A stretch of 64,000 nt of DNA from assembly GCA_005503165.1 (NCBI GenBank), contig SCNT01000006.1, positions 62,001 to 126,000 of the forward strand, given 5' to 3'. The translations under genes were made by a program, and so were the position numbers. How positions within the stretch are numbered: position 1 is the first letter of the stretch; every line of letters begins with the position of its first letter. Of the stretch, positions 1-9,545 are shown piece after piece. The notes beneath the pieces were generated by a model. The model saw only the letters and a list, made by a program, of their open reading frames with translations. It made no database searches and was not told the DNA's origin. Source of the DNA: Sphingomonadaceae bacterium 3R27E2-A. Its GTDB lineage: Bacteria > Pseudomonadota > Alphaproteobacteria > Sphingomonadales > Sphingomonadaceae.

Positions 1-1
1 G

Positions 2-793
2 GTGATGGAGATCGCCGAGTCTGGGCGCCATATCATCTCGGAAAAGCCGATGGCGACGCGTTGGCAGGATGGGCTGCGCATGGTCGAGGCCTGTGAAAAA
101 GCAGGGGTCCAGCTGTTCATCGTCAAGCAGAACCGCCACAATGCGACGCTGCAACTGCTCAAGAACGCCGTCGGTGACGGGCGTTTCGGCCGCATCTACA
201 TGATTGCGGTAAATGTGTTCTGGACGCGCCCGCAGGACTATTATGATAGCGCGGCCTGGCGGGGGACGTGGGAATTTGACGGCGGCGCGCTGATGAATCA
301 GGCAAGCCACTACGTCGACCTGCTCGACTGGCTCGGCGGCCCGATCGAGAGCCTGCACGCTTACACCGCGACGCTGGCCCGCAATATCGAGGTCGAAGAT
401 ACCGCCGTGATGAATATCCGCTGGCGCTCGGGCGCGCTCGGGTCGATGAACGTCACGATGCTGACCTATCCGAAGAATCTCGAAGGCTCGATCACCATTT
501 TGGGCGAAAGGGGCAGCGTAAAGGTCGGCGGGACCGCGCTCAACCGAATCGAAGACTGGCGGTTCGATACGCCACACCATGATGATGCAGCGGTCGCGGG
601 CGCATCCTATGACGCACCGTCGGTCTACGGTTTCGGACACCAGCTCTATTATGACAACGTCCTCGACACGCTCGCCGGCACCGCCTCCGCCGCGACCGAC
701 GGGCGTGAAGGGCTGCGTAGTCTCGAGGTGCTGATCGCCGCCTATCTGTCCGCGCGCGATGGCAAGCGCGTCTCGCTACCGCTGGACTACTGA
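2..793 (+). CDS. wbpB: WbpB-like UDP-sugar 3-dehydrogenase (5' partial)
   Basis: This is the C-terminal part of a Gfo/Idh/MocA oxidoreductase; the N-terminal Rossmann NAD-binding region lies upstream of the window. The visible 263 codons begin around the conserved SEKPMA segment and carry the family blocks [28 protein letters not shown] and [11 protein letters not shown]. These match the WbpB subgroup, which oxidises the 3-OH of UDP-GlcNAcA to the 3-keto sugar used by WbpE. The stop codon overlaps the start of the wbpD-like gene (TGATG), so the two are translationally coupled. Product identity is confident at family level; substrate is inferred from neighbours. The true start is not in view. 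Confidence 0.9.
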   Translation: MMEIAESGRHIISEKPMATRWQDGLRMVEACEKAGVQLFIVKQNRHNATLQLLKNAVGDGRFGRIYMIAVNVFWTRPQDYYDSAAWRGTWEFDGGALMNQASHYVDLLDWLGGPIESLHAYTATLARNIEVEDTAVMNIRWRSGALGSMNVTMLTYPKNLEGSITILGERGSVKVGGTALNRIEDWRFDTPHHDDAAVAGASYDAPSVYGFGHQLYYDNVLDTLAGTASAATDGREGLRSLEVLIAAYLSARDGKRVSLPLDY

Positions 794-1365
794 TGGCCGT
801 CAGGATTCACGAGACCGCTATCGTCGACCCGGGGGCCGAGATCGGCAACGGTACCGCGATCTGGCACTGGGTTCATGTCTGCGGCACCGCGCGCATCGGC
901 GCCGGCAGCTCGCTCGGCCAGAACGTCTATGTCGGCAACCATGTCTCGATTGGCAACAATGTCCGCATCCAGAACGGCGTGTCGGTCTATGACGCGGTGA
1001 CGCTGGAGGACGATGTCTTTTGCGGCCCCTCGATGGTCTTCACCAATGTCTACAACCCCCGCGCGGCCGTGCCCCGCAAGGACGAATATCGCGAGACGTT
1101 GGTCCGCCGGGGGGCGACGCTCGGCGCAAACTGCACGATCGTGTGCGGCGTGACGATCGGCGAATATGGCTTTGTCGGCGCCGGCAGCGTCATCACCCGC
1201 GATGTAAAGCCCTATGCGCTGATGGTCGGGGTGCCGGCGCGGCGGATCGGCTGGATGTGCGAGTGCGGCGTCCGTCTCGCGGGCCAGGGCGACGTGACCT
1301 GCAGCGCGTGCGGTAACGCCTATCATGTGACCGAAGGCGACTGCGCCCCGCGGCGACCGGCATGA
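793..1365 (+). CDS. wbpD: WbpD-like UDP-3-amino-sugar N-acetyltransferase
   Basis: A 190-residue left-handed beta-helix (hexapeptide repeat) acetyltransferase. Repeats of the type V-x-I-G-x-N run from about residue 12 to 140 and end in the typical GVPARRIGW segment. In the WbpB-D-E pathway this enzyme acetylates the 3-amino group of UDP-GlcNAc(3N)A using acetyl-CoA. The C-terminal 35 residues add a small cysteine cluster (CECG then CSACG), seen in several WbpD relatives and possibly metal-binding. The start overlaps the wbpB stop and the stop overlaps the wbpE start (ATGA), so the three genes are co-translated. Role is inferred from family and from this exact gene order. Confidence 0.9.
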   Translation: MAVRIHETAIVDPGAEIGNGTAIWHWVHVCGTARIGAGSSLGQNVYVGNHVSIGNNVRIQNGVSVYDAVTLEDDVFCGPSMVFTNVYNPRAAVPRKDEYRETLVRRGATLGANCTIVCGVTIGEYGFVGAGSVITRDVKPYALMVGVPARRIGWMCECGVRLAGQGDVTCSACGNAYHVTEGDCAPRRPA

Positions 1366-2468
1366 TCGAATTCAACGACCTCAAGGCGCAATATCGCAGC
1401 GTGAAGGCCTCGGTCGATGCGCGCATCCAGGCGGTCCTCGACCATGGCCAGTACATCATGGGTCCCGAGGTTGCCGAACTTGAGGGCAAGCTCGCCGCCT
1501 ATACCGGCGCGAAACATTGTATCGGCGTCGCGTCTGGGACCGAGGCGCTGCTAATCGCGCTGATGGCGCTCGGCATCGGGCGCGGCGACGAGGTCATCAC
1601 CACCTCGGCAACCTTCGTCGCGACGGTGGAGGTCATCGCGCTGGTCGGCGCGACGCCGGTGTTCGTCGACATCGATCCCGCGACCTCGACGATCGACCCG
1701 CAGGCGGTGAAAGCCGCCATCGGAGACAAGACGCGCGCGATCATCGCCGTCTCGCTCTATGGTCAATGCGCCGACATGGACACACTCAACGCCATGGCTG
1801 CGCCGCGCGGAATTGCGGTGATCGAGGATGGCGCGCAGAGTTTCGGATCGACCTACAAGGGGCGGCGCAGCGGCAATACGTGCGCGATCGGCTGCACGAG
1901 TTTCTTTCCGGCCAAGCCGCTCGGCTGTTACGGCGACGGCGGCGCAATCTTCTGCCACGACGACGCCTTGGCGCAGGTGTGCCGCGAAATCCGCATCCAC
2001 GGCCAGTCGCGGCGTTTCCATCATACGCGCGTGGGGGTCGGCGGACGGCTCGACACCATCCAGGCGGCGGTGTTGCTGGCGAAGCTCGAGATCTTCGACG
2101 ACGAGATCGCCCGGCGCCAGGCGTTCGGTGCGCGCTATCTCGCCGCCTTCGCGGGCCATAACCTCCTCGAACTGCCGATGATATCGGCCGACCGGACCAG
2201 CGTCTGGGGCTATTTCGCGCTGAAGTCGCCGAACCGCGCTGCGATCCTCGATGCGCTGGCGGCGGCGGGCGTGCCGAGCGGGGTGCATTATCCCGAACCC
2301 ATGCACCTCCAGCCGGCGTATAAGGACAAGTGCCGGGTCGCGGGCAGCATGACCGAAACCGATCGCTGGTCGGCGCAGGTCTTCAGCCTGCCGATGCACG
2401 CCTATCTGACCGACGACGTGCAGGACCGCGTAATCGCCGCGGTTCTGGCGGGGGCGGGGTCGGCGTAG
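1362..2468 (+). CDS. wbpE: WbpE-like PLP sugar aminotransferase
   Basis: A 368-residue DegT/DnrJ/EryC1-type aminotransferase. The cofactor-binding pattern is complete: SGTEAL near residue 58 (phosphate grip), EDGAQSFG near 155 and the Schiff-base lysine K185 in [15 protein letters not shown]. The lysine sits at the same position as in Pseudomonas WbpE. It should convert the 3-keto product of WbpB to the 3-amino sugar with glutamate as donor. The start overlaps the wbpD stop by 4 bases. Full length, with no sign of damage. Confidence 0.93.
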   Translation: MIEFNDLKAQYRSVKASVDARIQAVLDHGQYIMGPEVAELEGKLAAYTGAKHCIGVASGTEALLIALMALGIGRGDEVITTSATFVATVEVIALVGATPVFVDIDPATSTIDPQAVKAAIGDKTRAIIAVSLYGQCADMDTLNAMAAPRGIAVIEDGAQSFGSTYKGRRSGNTCAIGCTSFFPAKPLGCYGDGGAIFCHDDALAQVCREIRIHGQSRRFHHTRVGVGGRLDTIQAAVLLAKLEIFDDEIARRQAFGARYLAAFAGHNLLELPMISADRTSVWGYFALKSPNRAAILDALAAAGVPSGVHYPEPMHLQPAYKDKCRVAGSMTETDRWSAQVFSLPMHAYLTDDVQDRVIAAVLAGAGSA

Positions 2469-2475
2469 GTCCGGG

Positions 2476-3168
2476 ATGGGCCGCCGCCTCAACATGCAGC
2501 TCAGTTGGCCTGCGACGATCGTCGACCGGCTGCGCCGCCTGTTCGAGGCACATTGGCACCGGCTGGGCGGCGGGCGCTATTTCGTCGATACCGCGGGCAC
2601 GCAGGTCGAGGTACATTTCCGTATGTGGTTCGCGCAGACCATCCTGCGCCGCAACGCCGACGCCTATTGGCCGGTGCATCCCGCGACGCGTGTGCGCGGG
2701 GCGCGCTTCACCCTGATCGGCGCCGAGACGTCGCCGGGGTGGAGCACCGGCTGTGAGATCGACGGGCGCGGTGGGCTCTATGTCGGCGACTATACGCAGA
2801 TCGCGCCCAATGTGCGGCTGCTGTCGCTCCCCGACGGCGCGGAGGCGCCGGCGGCGCCGATCGACTTCGCGACGTCGATCGGCCGCCACTGCCTGATCGC
2901 GATGAATGCGACGGTCGAACCCGGGGTGCGCCTCGGCGATTTCACCATCGTCGGTGCTGGCGCGGTGGTCGCGGACAGCTTCCCCGAGGGCTATTGCATC
3001 ATAGCAGGCAATCCCGCGTGCGTCGTCTCGCGCCTCGACCCGGCAAGGTGCGAGGCGTGGCAACGCCCAAACGCCTATGTCGGCTATACGCCGCTGGCGC
3101 GCGTTGCGGTTCTGCGCGGCGGCTGGATCGATCCCACGCTCTTCGACCGCGTCTGGGGCGCCACATGA
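2476..3168 (+). CDS. Hexapeptide-repeat acyltransferase (first of three paralogs)
   Basis: A 230-residue protein with a left-handed beta-helix from about residue 75 to 190 (IGAETSPGWSTGCEI, YVGDYTQIAPNV, IGRHCLIAMNATVEPG, VGAGAVV) and a family-typical IAGNPACVVSRL ending. This is the WbbJ/maltose-O-acetyltransferase group, probably adding O-acetyl to a sugar of the locus polysaccharide. A YWPVHPATRV motif before the helix recurs in the next gene and in the one at 7700. The ATG is 7 bases after the wbpE stop and its own stop overlaps the next start (ATGA). Acceptor sugar unknown. Confidence 0.8.
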   Translation: MGRRLNMQLSWPATIVDRLRRLFEAHWHRLGGGRYFVDTAGTQVEVHFRMWFAQTILRRNADAYWPVHPATRVRGARFTLIGAETSPGWSTGCEIDGRGGLYVGDYTQIAPNVRLLSLPDGAEAPAAPIDFATSIGRHCLIAMNATVEPGVRLGDFTIVGAGAVVADSFPEGYCIIAGNPACVVSRLDPARCEAWQRPNAYVGYTPLARVAVLRGGWIDPTLFDRVWGAT

Positions 3169-3755
3169 CCCGCGCCGTTCCTTGGAAAGCTCGCTTCGCT
3201 CAGCAAGTGTTCGGGATCAACGGCGGCGCTTATTGGCCGATGCACCCCGCGAGCCAGCTCGATTATCCGAACCGCGTCCTGCTCGGGCGGGATAGCTGGC
3301 CAGGGATCGAGCCATTTTGCTACGTCAGCGCCAATTTGGGGATCGTGATAGGCGACGGGGTATCCGTCGGGCGCGGCGTCGGGCTGATCAGCGGCAATCA
3401 CGATCCGGTCCGTCTCACCGAATATCTCGCAGGGCCACCACTGGTAATCGGCGATCATTGCGTGATCGAGGAAGGCAGCATGATCCTCCCAGGCGTGGAA
3501 CTCGCCGATTTCTGCATCGTGACGCGCGGCAGCGTGGTCACTCGCTCGTGCCTCGAACCGCGATCGATCCTATCGGGGAATCCGGCGAAAGTGATCGGCG
3601 CCCACGACCACCCCGCCCCGGCCATCCCCGCCGACGCGCGGCACGGCTATGTCGCTGCCGACGAATTTGCCGATTTCGTGCGCCGCAACCTGCGACACCA
3701 GTTTCTCGGACGCTTCGCCCCCGCCTTTACCTCGCCGCGCGCGCAAGCTAGCTGA
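3165..3755 (+). CDS. Hexapeptide-repeat acyltransferase (second paralog)
   Basis: A 196-residue protein from the ATG at 3165, chosen because it overlaps the preceding stop (ATGA); upstream codons in this frame lie inside the previous gene and look non-homologous. It carries YWPMHPASQL, then hexapeptide repeats (IEPFCYVSANLGIVIGDG, LISGNHD, IGDHCVIEEGSMILPGVEL) and ends with SGNPAKVIG. The His in SGNHD matches the usual catalytic His of O-acetyltransferases of this fold. It is the tandem relative of the gene at 2476. O-acylation of the polysaccharide is inferred. Confidence 0.8.
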   Translation: MTRAVPWKARFAQQVFGINGGAYWPMHPASQLDYPNRVLLGRDSWPGIEPFCYVSANLGIVIGDGVSVGRGVGLISGNHDPVRLTEYLAGPPLVIGDHCVIEEGSMILPGVELADFCIVTRGSVVTRSCLEPRSILSGNPAKVIGAHDHPAPAIPADARHGYVAADEFADFVRRNLRHQFLGRFAPAFTSPRAQAS

Positions 3756-3760
3756 ACCGC

Positions 3761-5590
3761 ATGTGCGGATGGGGTCTATTGGCAAATCGCGACGGGCGCC
3801 CGGCCGAGCGGGGGCCGTTGCAGGCGATGGCCGATGCCGTCGCGCATCGCGGTCCGGATGCCGAGGGCACCGTCATGCTCGGCGCGGTCGGGCTAGCGCA
3901 CCGCCGCCTTGCGGTGATCGACGTCGACGACCGCTCGAACCAGCCGATGCGCGACGGCGACAACTGGCTGGCCTTTAACGGCGCCATCTATAATTTCCCC
4001 GAATTGCGTGCTGAACTCGAAGCGCTCGGGCGCTGCTTCCATACAAGCTCGGATACCGAGGTGCTGCTCCACGCGCTCGATCAGTGGTGGATCGAAGCGC
4101 TTCCGCGGCTGCGCGGCATGTTCTCTTTCGCTTTTCATGACGCACGGCGGCAGAAGATGCTGCTGGGGCGCGACAGGTTCGGGATCAAGCCACTCTGCTA
4201 TCATCTCTCGGACCGCGCTTTCCTTGCCGGATCGGAGGCGAAACAACTGCTCGCAACGGGGCTCGTCGGCGCTGCCGCCGACCATGACATCCTGCGTCGC
4301 TTCCTCGAATATGGGCAGCTGAACACCGACGAGCGCAGCTTTTTCGCGGGCATCAAGACGCTGCTTCCCGGCCATTTGGCGACCTATGACCTGATCAGCC
4401 GCGACTTTGCGACGGCGCGCTGGTACGATCTGGCGGCACGGGTCGAGCCGCTGGATATCGGCTATGTCGAAGCGCGCGAGCGGCTTCGCGGCCTGTTCGA
4501 CGAGGCGGTGCGATCGCACCATGTTGCCAATGTCCCGCTGGGCGCCAGCCTGTCAGGCGGAGTCGACAGCTCGTCGATCGCCGCGGCGAGTGCCGATGTG
4601 ATCGGCGATCCGTCGCAATTTCCGGTGTTCACGGTCTTTCACGCCGACCGCCGCCACGACGAACGCCGCTTTGCCGCCGCAGTCGCACGGCGCTTCGGTT
4701 ACCGGCAGGTCGAAGTGCCGGTCGCGCTGCCCGACTATTACACCCCCGACTGGCTCGAAGCCTTTGCCTGGTCGCAAGACCAGCCGTTGCCCAGCGGCAG
4801 CCATTTCAACGAACATGCCCTGTTCCGCGCTGCGCATGCCGAGGGGGTGACGGTGATGCTCGACGGCCAGGGCGCCGACGAATATTTCGGCGGCTATGGC
4901 GAATTCTGGTTTGCGGCGCAGCGCGAGGCCATCGGCGCCGGGCGCTTCGGCGAGGCATGGCGGAATTTTCGGGGACGCAGCCTGTCGACCGGCGACGCGC
5001 TGCCGCTTACGCTGCGCAAATATATCGCCGCGAGCCGCACGCCGGATCGGCTGATCTCGCCGCTGATGGCAGGACTCTGGCGCGGAGCGGGCGCGGATGG
5101 CTATGTGCCCCTCGCAACGCCGGCGCGCTACAAACCGTTGGCGCTCGACGAGCTGACGCGCACCAGCATTCCCTATCAGCTCCATTCGCAGGACCGCAAC
5201 GCGATGCACTTCGGCATCGAATCGCGCGTCCCCTTCCTCGATCACCGCCTGGTCGAGTTCGTGATGGCGCTGCCGCCGCAGTTTCTCGTCGGCAAGGGCT
5301 GGCAGAAACTGATCCTGCGCGACGCGATGGACGAACTGCCCGATGCGGTGCGCTGGCGCCGCGACAAGATCGGCTTTTCCTCGCCCGATGCGAGCTTCGG
5401 CCGCGACCATCCCGAGCGCATGGCCGCGATGACCGAAGATGCCCTGGCGGTGCTACGCCCGCTGCTCGACGTCGCGGCGCTGAAGGATCGCATCGCCGCC
5501 TCCGCCCGCCAGATGCGTCCTTACGATCCCGCCAGCTTCCGCCTGATCAGCCTCGCCGCCTGGGTGCGGCGCTTTGCGGTGGCCTTATGA
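3761..5590 (+). CDS. asnB: Asparagine synthetase-like glutamine amidotransferase
   Basis: A 609-residue two-domain AsnB-type enzyme. The N-terminal glutaminase domain has Cys2 (MCGWGLL) and AHRGPDAEG near residue 28; the synthetase domain has the PP-loop SLSGGVDSSS near residue 265. Housekeeping AsnB makes asparagine, but within polysaccharide loci such proteins are thought to amidate uronic acid carboxylates or modify the glycan. It starts 5 bases after the acyltransferase stop and its stop overlaps the hisH start (ATGA), tying it to the amidination genes. Which acid it amidates cannot be read from sequence. Confidence 0.88.
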   Translation: MCGWGLLANRDGRPAERGPLQAMADAVAHRGPDAEGTVMLGAVGLAHRRLAVIDVDDRSNQPMRDGDNWLAFNGAIYNFPELRAELEALGRCFHTSSDTEVLLHALDQWWIEALPRLRGMFSFAFHDARRQKMLLGRDRFGIKPLCYHLSDRAFLAGSEAKQLLATGLVGAAADHDILRRFLEYGQLNTDERSFFAGIKTLLPGHLATYDLISRDFATARWYDLAARVEPLDIGYVEARERLRGLFDEAVRSHHVANVPLGASLSGGVDSSSIAAASADVIGDPSQFPVFTVFHADRRHDERRFAAAVARRFGYRQVEVPVALPDYYTPDWLEAFAWSQDQPLPSGSHFNEHALFRAAHAEGVTVMLDGQGADEYFGGYGEFWFAAQREAIGAGRFGEAWRNFRGRSLSTGDALPLTLRKYIAASRTPDRLISPLMAGLWRGAGADGYVPLATPARYKPLALDELTRTSIPYQLHSQDRNAMHFGIESRVPFLDHRLVEFVMALPPQFLVGKGWQKLILRDAMDELPDAVRWRRDKIGFSSPDASFGRDHPERMAAMTEDALAVLRPLLDVAALKDRIAASARQMRPYDPASFRLISLAAWVRRFAVAL

Positions 5591-6198
5591 TCACGATCGT
5601 CGATTATGATGCGGGCAACCCGCGATCGATCATCAACATGCTTCAGTATCTGGGGCACCGTGCCGAGCTGACGGGCGATCCCGAGCGGATCGAGCGCGCC
5701 GAGCGGCTGATCTTGCCCGGGGTCGGCAAGTTCGATTGGGGGATGCAGCGGCTCCGCGACAAGGCGCTGTCAGAACCCTTGCGGGGCGCGGTCGAACGGC
5801 GCGGCATCCCGATGCTCGGCATCTGCCTCGGCGCCCAATTGCTGACGCGCGGCAGCGAGGAGGGCGAACTTCCAGGCTTCGGGTGGATCCCCGCGCGAAC
5901 CGTCGCCTTCGACCGCGCGCGCCTCGACGCGCGGCTCAGGGTCCCCCACATCGGCTGGGCCGACACCGCGTGGAACGCCGGACACCGCATGGCCCTCGAT
6001 ACCCCCGACGCGCGTTATTACTACGTCCACAGTTTCCATATCGCCTGCGACCACCCGGCGACCGAATTGTGCAGCGCGGTCCACGGCTATCGCTTCGCGG
6101 CAGGGGTCGAAAAGGACAATGTCTTCGGCGTCCAGTTCCATCCCGAAAAGAGCCTGTCCTTCGGAATGGCGGTGCTCGACCGCTTTGCGAGCCTCTGA
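5587..6198 (+). CDS. hisH: HisH-type glutaminase for acetamidino sugar synthesis
   Basis: A 203-residue class I glutamine amidotransferase of the HisH family. The nucleophile Cys is in LGICLGAQLL (about residue 81) and the His/Glu pair in FGVQFHPEKS near the C-terminus; the PGVGKF oxyanion segment is also present. Classical HisH feeds ammonia to HisF for histidine synthesis. Here no histidine gene is nearby, while a HisF2 paralog and WbpG lie in the same strand block, so the ammonia is most likely used for converting an acetamido to an acetamidino group. The ATG overlaps the asnB stop. Confidence 0.88.
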   Translation: MITIVDYDAGNPRSIINMLQYLGHRAELTGDPERIERAERLILPGVGKFDWGMQRLRDKALSEPLRGAVERRGIPMLGICLGAQLLTRGSEEGELPGFGWIPARTVAFDRARLDARLRVPHIGWADTAWNAGHRMALDTPDARYYYVHSFHIACDHPATELCSAVHGYRFAAGVEKDNVFGVQFHPEKSLSFGMAVLDRFASL

Positions 6199-6307
6199 CC
6201 GGTGGAATTCGATTGGCGCGACCAGGGCTTTTCTGTAACCGGCGGGGCCGGCCAGGGCCGGCAAAGGCATTTTGCCAGTCCCTTCAACGCGCTGCGGAGA
6301 TGAATTG

Positions 6308-7618
6308 GTGAAGACCGTCGCCGACAAGATGGTGCGCATCTCCCGCCTGAACTTCGTGCGAAATTTCGCGACGCTGTCGGGCGGACAGGCGATCGCAACG
6401 CTGATCCCGATCCTGACTGCGCCGATCCTGGGGCGGCTCTACCTGCCCGCCGATTATGGCGTGCTAGGCACCTATATGGCGTTCGGCGCTGTGCTCGCGA
6501 CGATCGGCAACCTGCAATATTTCAAGGGCGTCATCGTCGACAAGCAGGAGCATGAGGCGATCGCGACGCTCGCCCTCGCAATGCGCATCACGCTGGTGAT
6601 GGCGGTGCTGGCCCTCGGCATCGTCGCGCTGATCCACCGGTTGGGTCCGGCCAGCTGGTCGAGCGGGGCGTTGTGGCCGTGGTTCTGGCTGTTGCCGCTG
6701 ACCATATTGATGGCCAGCCAGACCGCGGCGCTGCAGGCCTTCGCCAACCGCCAGAATCGCTACAGTTTCATGAGCCGGCTACAGGTCGTGAACGTCGTCG
6801 TCACGACCGCCTTGTCGATCGGGCTCGGCCTGCTCAAATGGGGCGCAGCGGGATTGATGACGGCCTATTTCGCGGGCCAGTTTGTCGCCTTTGTCTATGT
6901 TGTTACGGGCAACCGCGAGGCGTTCCGGCTGGCGCGACGTGTTTCCGCCGCCGAGATGCGCGCGGCGGCGGTGCGACACCGCGATTTTGCGCGCTGGACG
7001 ACCCCCACCGCGATCATCGAACAGGTGGCGATGGCTTTTCCCATCTATGTGCTGGGGCTGAAAGGCGGGATGCTCGACGTCGTCGGCCATTTCAACCGCG
7101 CGCGCAGCCTGCTTGCCCTGCCCGTCCAGATGTTTGCGACCGCAATCGGGCAAGTGTTTTTCCGCCGCGGCGCCGAGGAAATCGCGCGCCTCGATAGCGC
7201 GACGCACCTTTTCTACCGGCTCGCGATCGGCCTTGTCGCGATCGCAGTGCCGGTGTTCGGCCTCCTCTATCTGGTTGCGCCTGCCCTGTTCGTTTTTGTG
7301 CTCGGCCCGAATTGGCACGAGACGGGCGAGGTTGCGCGTATCCTCGCGCCGGTGATCGGCCTCCAGTTCGTCGTCCAGCCGCTGACCAAGATAATGTGGC
7401 TGCATGGATATCAGCGGCTCGATTTCCTCATGTCGACGGGCTTTGCGGCCTTCACTATCGGTGCCGTGCTGTTCGCGACGCGATTTATCGCCGAGCCGCT
7501 GAACGTGATCATCGCTTATGCAACGACGCAAGGCACCATGTATGTCGCCTTTCTGGCGATCGCTTTCGGGATTGCTTATCGCCACCGCCATCTTCGCAGC
7601 GAACCGGCCGCCCCGTGA
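6308..7618 (+). CDS. Wzx-type polysaccharide flippase
   Basis: About 436 residues with 12 or so hydrophobic segments and the N-terminal pattern NFVRNFATLSGGQAIATLIP, typical of the MATE/Wzx oligosaccharide flippase superfamily. It would move the lipid-linked repeat unit across the inner membrane. The GTG at 6308 is preferred because a GGAG (6296-6299) lies 8 bases upstream; a TTG at 6305 or the upstream TTG at 6272 are alternatives. The 109-base gap after hisH contains short GC-rich palindromes but no gene. No Wzy polymerase is recognisable in the window. Confidence 0.85.
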   Translation: MKTVADKMVRISRLNFVRNFATLSGGQAIATLIPILTAPILGRLYLPADYGVLGTYMAFGAVLATIGNLQYFKGVIVDKQEHEAIATLALAMRITLVMAVLALGIVALIHRLGPASWSSGALWPWFWLLPLTILMASQTAALQAFANRQNRYSFMSRLQVVNVVVTTALSIGLGLLKWGAAGLMTAYFAGQFVAFVYVVTGNREAFRLARRVSAAEMRAAAVRHRDFARWTTPTAIIEQVAMAFPIYVLGLKGGMLDVVGHFNRARSLLALPVQMFATAIGQVFFRRGAEEIARLDSATHLFYRLAIGLVAIAVPVFGLLYLVAPALFVFVLGPNWHETGEVARILAPVIGLQFVVQPLTKIMWLHGYQRLDFLMSTGFAAFTIGAVLFATRFIAEPLNVIIAYATTQGTMYVAFLAIAFGIAYRHRHLRSEPAAP

Positions 7619-7699
7619 TAGACAATGGGGCAAGGCTGACATATGGCCTGAAACGGGGCTTCCAGAAATTCCTTCACAGTTGTTCGCGATGCCGTTGAT

Positions 7700-8410
7700 A
7701 TGATCGAATTTTCCGCCAATCCAGCCGCTTTTCTCGCCAAAAAGGTGGAACTCAGCACGGCGCTGCGCCTGTCGCGTTTCCTGCCGCGCTACATGGCCCG
7801 CCAGTTGATGGGCCGGCAGCATATAGCGCGCCGTTTGCACCGGGACACTGCCGGCTATGCCGTGACCGGGACCCCCGAGCATTGGCTCGACCAGTTCGTC
7901 TATCAACGCGCAACCAAAGCCTATTGGCCGGTCGACCGGACGAGCAAGATAGTCAACTGGCGCAACATCCGCGTCGGCATCGACGTCGCACCGGGGTTCA
8001 TGCCGAACTGCTACATCCAGGGGATCGGGCTCATCGACATCGGGGACTATGTGTGGATCGCTCCCGGCGTGCATATCATTTCGGCAAACCACGACATCCA
8101 CGACCACCGGCTGCACCACGCCGATCGCGTCACCATCGGCCGCCACAGCTGGCTCGGCGGCGGCGTGAAGATCATGCCCGGGGTCGAACTCGGCCCCTTC
8201 ACCATCGTCGCCGCGGGCGCGGTGGTCACCAGATCCTTCCCGCAGGGCTTTCAGGTGCTTGCCGGTATCCCCGCGAAATCCGTGCGCCCGATCGACCCGG
8301 CATCATGCGTCGATTATGCGCGCGACCACCGCTATCACGGTTATATCCCCGAAGCCGATTTTCCTGCCTTCGCGAAGCAGGCGCTGAACCCGGCGTTGCA
8401 GGGAGACTGA
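7700..8410 (+). CDS. Hexapeptide-repeat acyltransferase (third paralog)
   Basis: A 236-residue WbbJ-like acyltransferase related to the proteins at 2476 and 3165: it shares KAYWPVDRTSKIV before the beta-helix, then IGDYVWIAPGVHIISANHD, IGRHSWLGGGVKIMPGVEL, AAGAVV and AGIPAKSVRP. The His in SANHD is the expected catalytic base. The N-terminal 70 residues are basic and helical and have no clear counterpart in the other two. It probably adds O-acetyl groups to the glycan. A good Shine-Dalgarno is not obvious; the ATG follows an 81-base gap after the flippase. Confidence 0.8.
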   Translation: MIEFSANPAAFLAKKVELSTALRLSRFLPRYMARQLMGRQHIARRLHRDTAGYAVTGTPEHWLDQFVYQRATKAYWPVDRTSKIVNWRNIRVGIDVAPGFMPNCYIQGIGLIDIGDYVWIAPGVHIISANHDIHDHRLHHADRVTIGRHSWLGGGVKIMPGVELGPFTIVAAGAVVTRSFPQGFQVLAGIPAKSVRPIDPASCVDYARDHRYHGYIPEADFPAFAKQALNPALQGD

Positions 8411-8413
8411 GGC

Positions 8414-9541
8414 ATGGAGGGCTATTTCTCCCGGCCGCGAACGATCGTGATAATCTCTCCGCAGGCGTGGAACGCGCCCAATGTGTCGAAGCATCATTAT
8501 GCCCGGCTGCTTGGCGAGATGGGTCACCGCGTCTATTTCGTTGAGCCGCCCGACCGCAGCCGGCGCGGTCGCACTGTAACGATCCTGCCGAGCGACTCCC
8601 AAGGCGTGTCGCTCGTCCGCTACCGGCTGCCCTTCCCCTATCGCATCAAATTCCATGCGCGCCCGCTGTTCATCTGGTTGATGAAGGGCGCGGCGCGGCG
8701 GGTGGCGCGGGCGATCCCGGGGTCGATCGATCTGGTCTGGGATTTCGACAATGAATATATGTTCCATGACCTTGGCGATTTCTCACCTGATTTCAGTATA
8801 TTCCACCCCGTAGACGATATCGCTCCGCAATTTTCGTCGACCAAGCAGGCGCAGCTTATCCTTGCCAACAATAGCTTTTACATCTCGTCGCTGCCGGCAA
8901 GCGGCGCACGCACTGCGTTGATTCCCCACGGCACCCAGGCGCGCTTTCTCGACCTTGCGCGCGCACGCCTCGATGGCAGTGCGCCGGCGTTTCGACAAAC
9001 GCCGCGCGTCGTCGGCTATGTGGGCAACCTCGACCGCAAGGATATCGACTGGGAAGCGCTTTATTCGGTGATCGGGGCGCATCCCGGGCTCGAGTTCCAG
9101 ATCATCGGACCCTATCGCATTGCATCGCCCCCCGATCCGCGGGTCGAGCGGCTCTCGTCCTTTGCCAACGTCACCTTGCTGGGCCGCCTCGAATCGCACG
9201 AGGTGATCGCGCGCTCGGCGGAGATCGATATCTGGTTCGTCGCCTATCGTTACGAGAAAGCGAAAGGGCTGATCTATCCGCACAAGATCAACGAATTTCT
9301 CGCGACGGGGAAGCCGGTACTCGCGAGTCCGCTGTCCTTTACATTTCCCGAAGGCACCGTGACCTGTTCGACGTTCGAGGATAATCGCGACATGCCCGAG
9401 TTGATGAGCGATATCGTTGCCAATTATGCGGCGGTCGGCGCCCCGCTGGCGCCCGCGCGCGCGCGCTTTGCGGCGACGAATAGCTATGCCCACCATATCG
9501 CCACCATTTCGCGCCTGATCGCCGACGTCAAAGCAGGATAG
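8414..9541 (+). CDS. Glycosyltransferase (GT4-like), paralog A
   Basis: A 375-residue GT-B-fold transferase. It begins with a beta strand and loop VIISPQAWNAPNVSKHHYA, followed by LWDFDN-type and DIAPQFSS segments, and has a C-terminal nucleotide-sugar region (YVGNLDRKDIDWEAL, IIGPYR, YPHKINEFLATGKPV). The E in HKINEFLATGKPV corresponds to the E-x7-E type donor-site region. A GGGAGA Shine-Dalgarno sits 9 bases before the ATG. It is clearly related to the protein at 12328 over its whole length. Donor and acceptor cannot be assigned. Confidence 0.82.
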   Translation: MEGYFSRPRTIVIISPQAWNAPNVSKHHYARLLGEMGHRVYFVEPPDRSRRGRTVTILPSDSQGVSLVRYRLPFPYRIKFHARPLFIWLMKGAARRVARAIPGSIDLVWDFDNEYMFHDLGDFSPDFSIFHPVDDIAPQFSSTKQAQLILANNSFYISSLPASGARTALIPHGTQARFLDLARARLDGSAPAFRQTPRVVGYVGNLDRKDIDWEALYSVIGAHPGLEFQIIGPYRIASPPDPRVERLSSFANVTLLGRLESHEVIARSAEIDIWFVAYRYEKAKGLIYPHKINEFLATGKPVLASPLSFTFPEGTVTCSTFEDNRDMPELMSDIVANYAAVGAPLAPARARFAATNSYAHHIATISRLIADVKAG

Positions 9542-9545
9542 CCTG

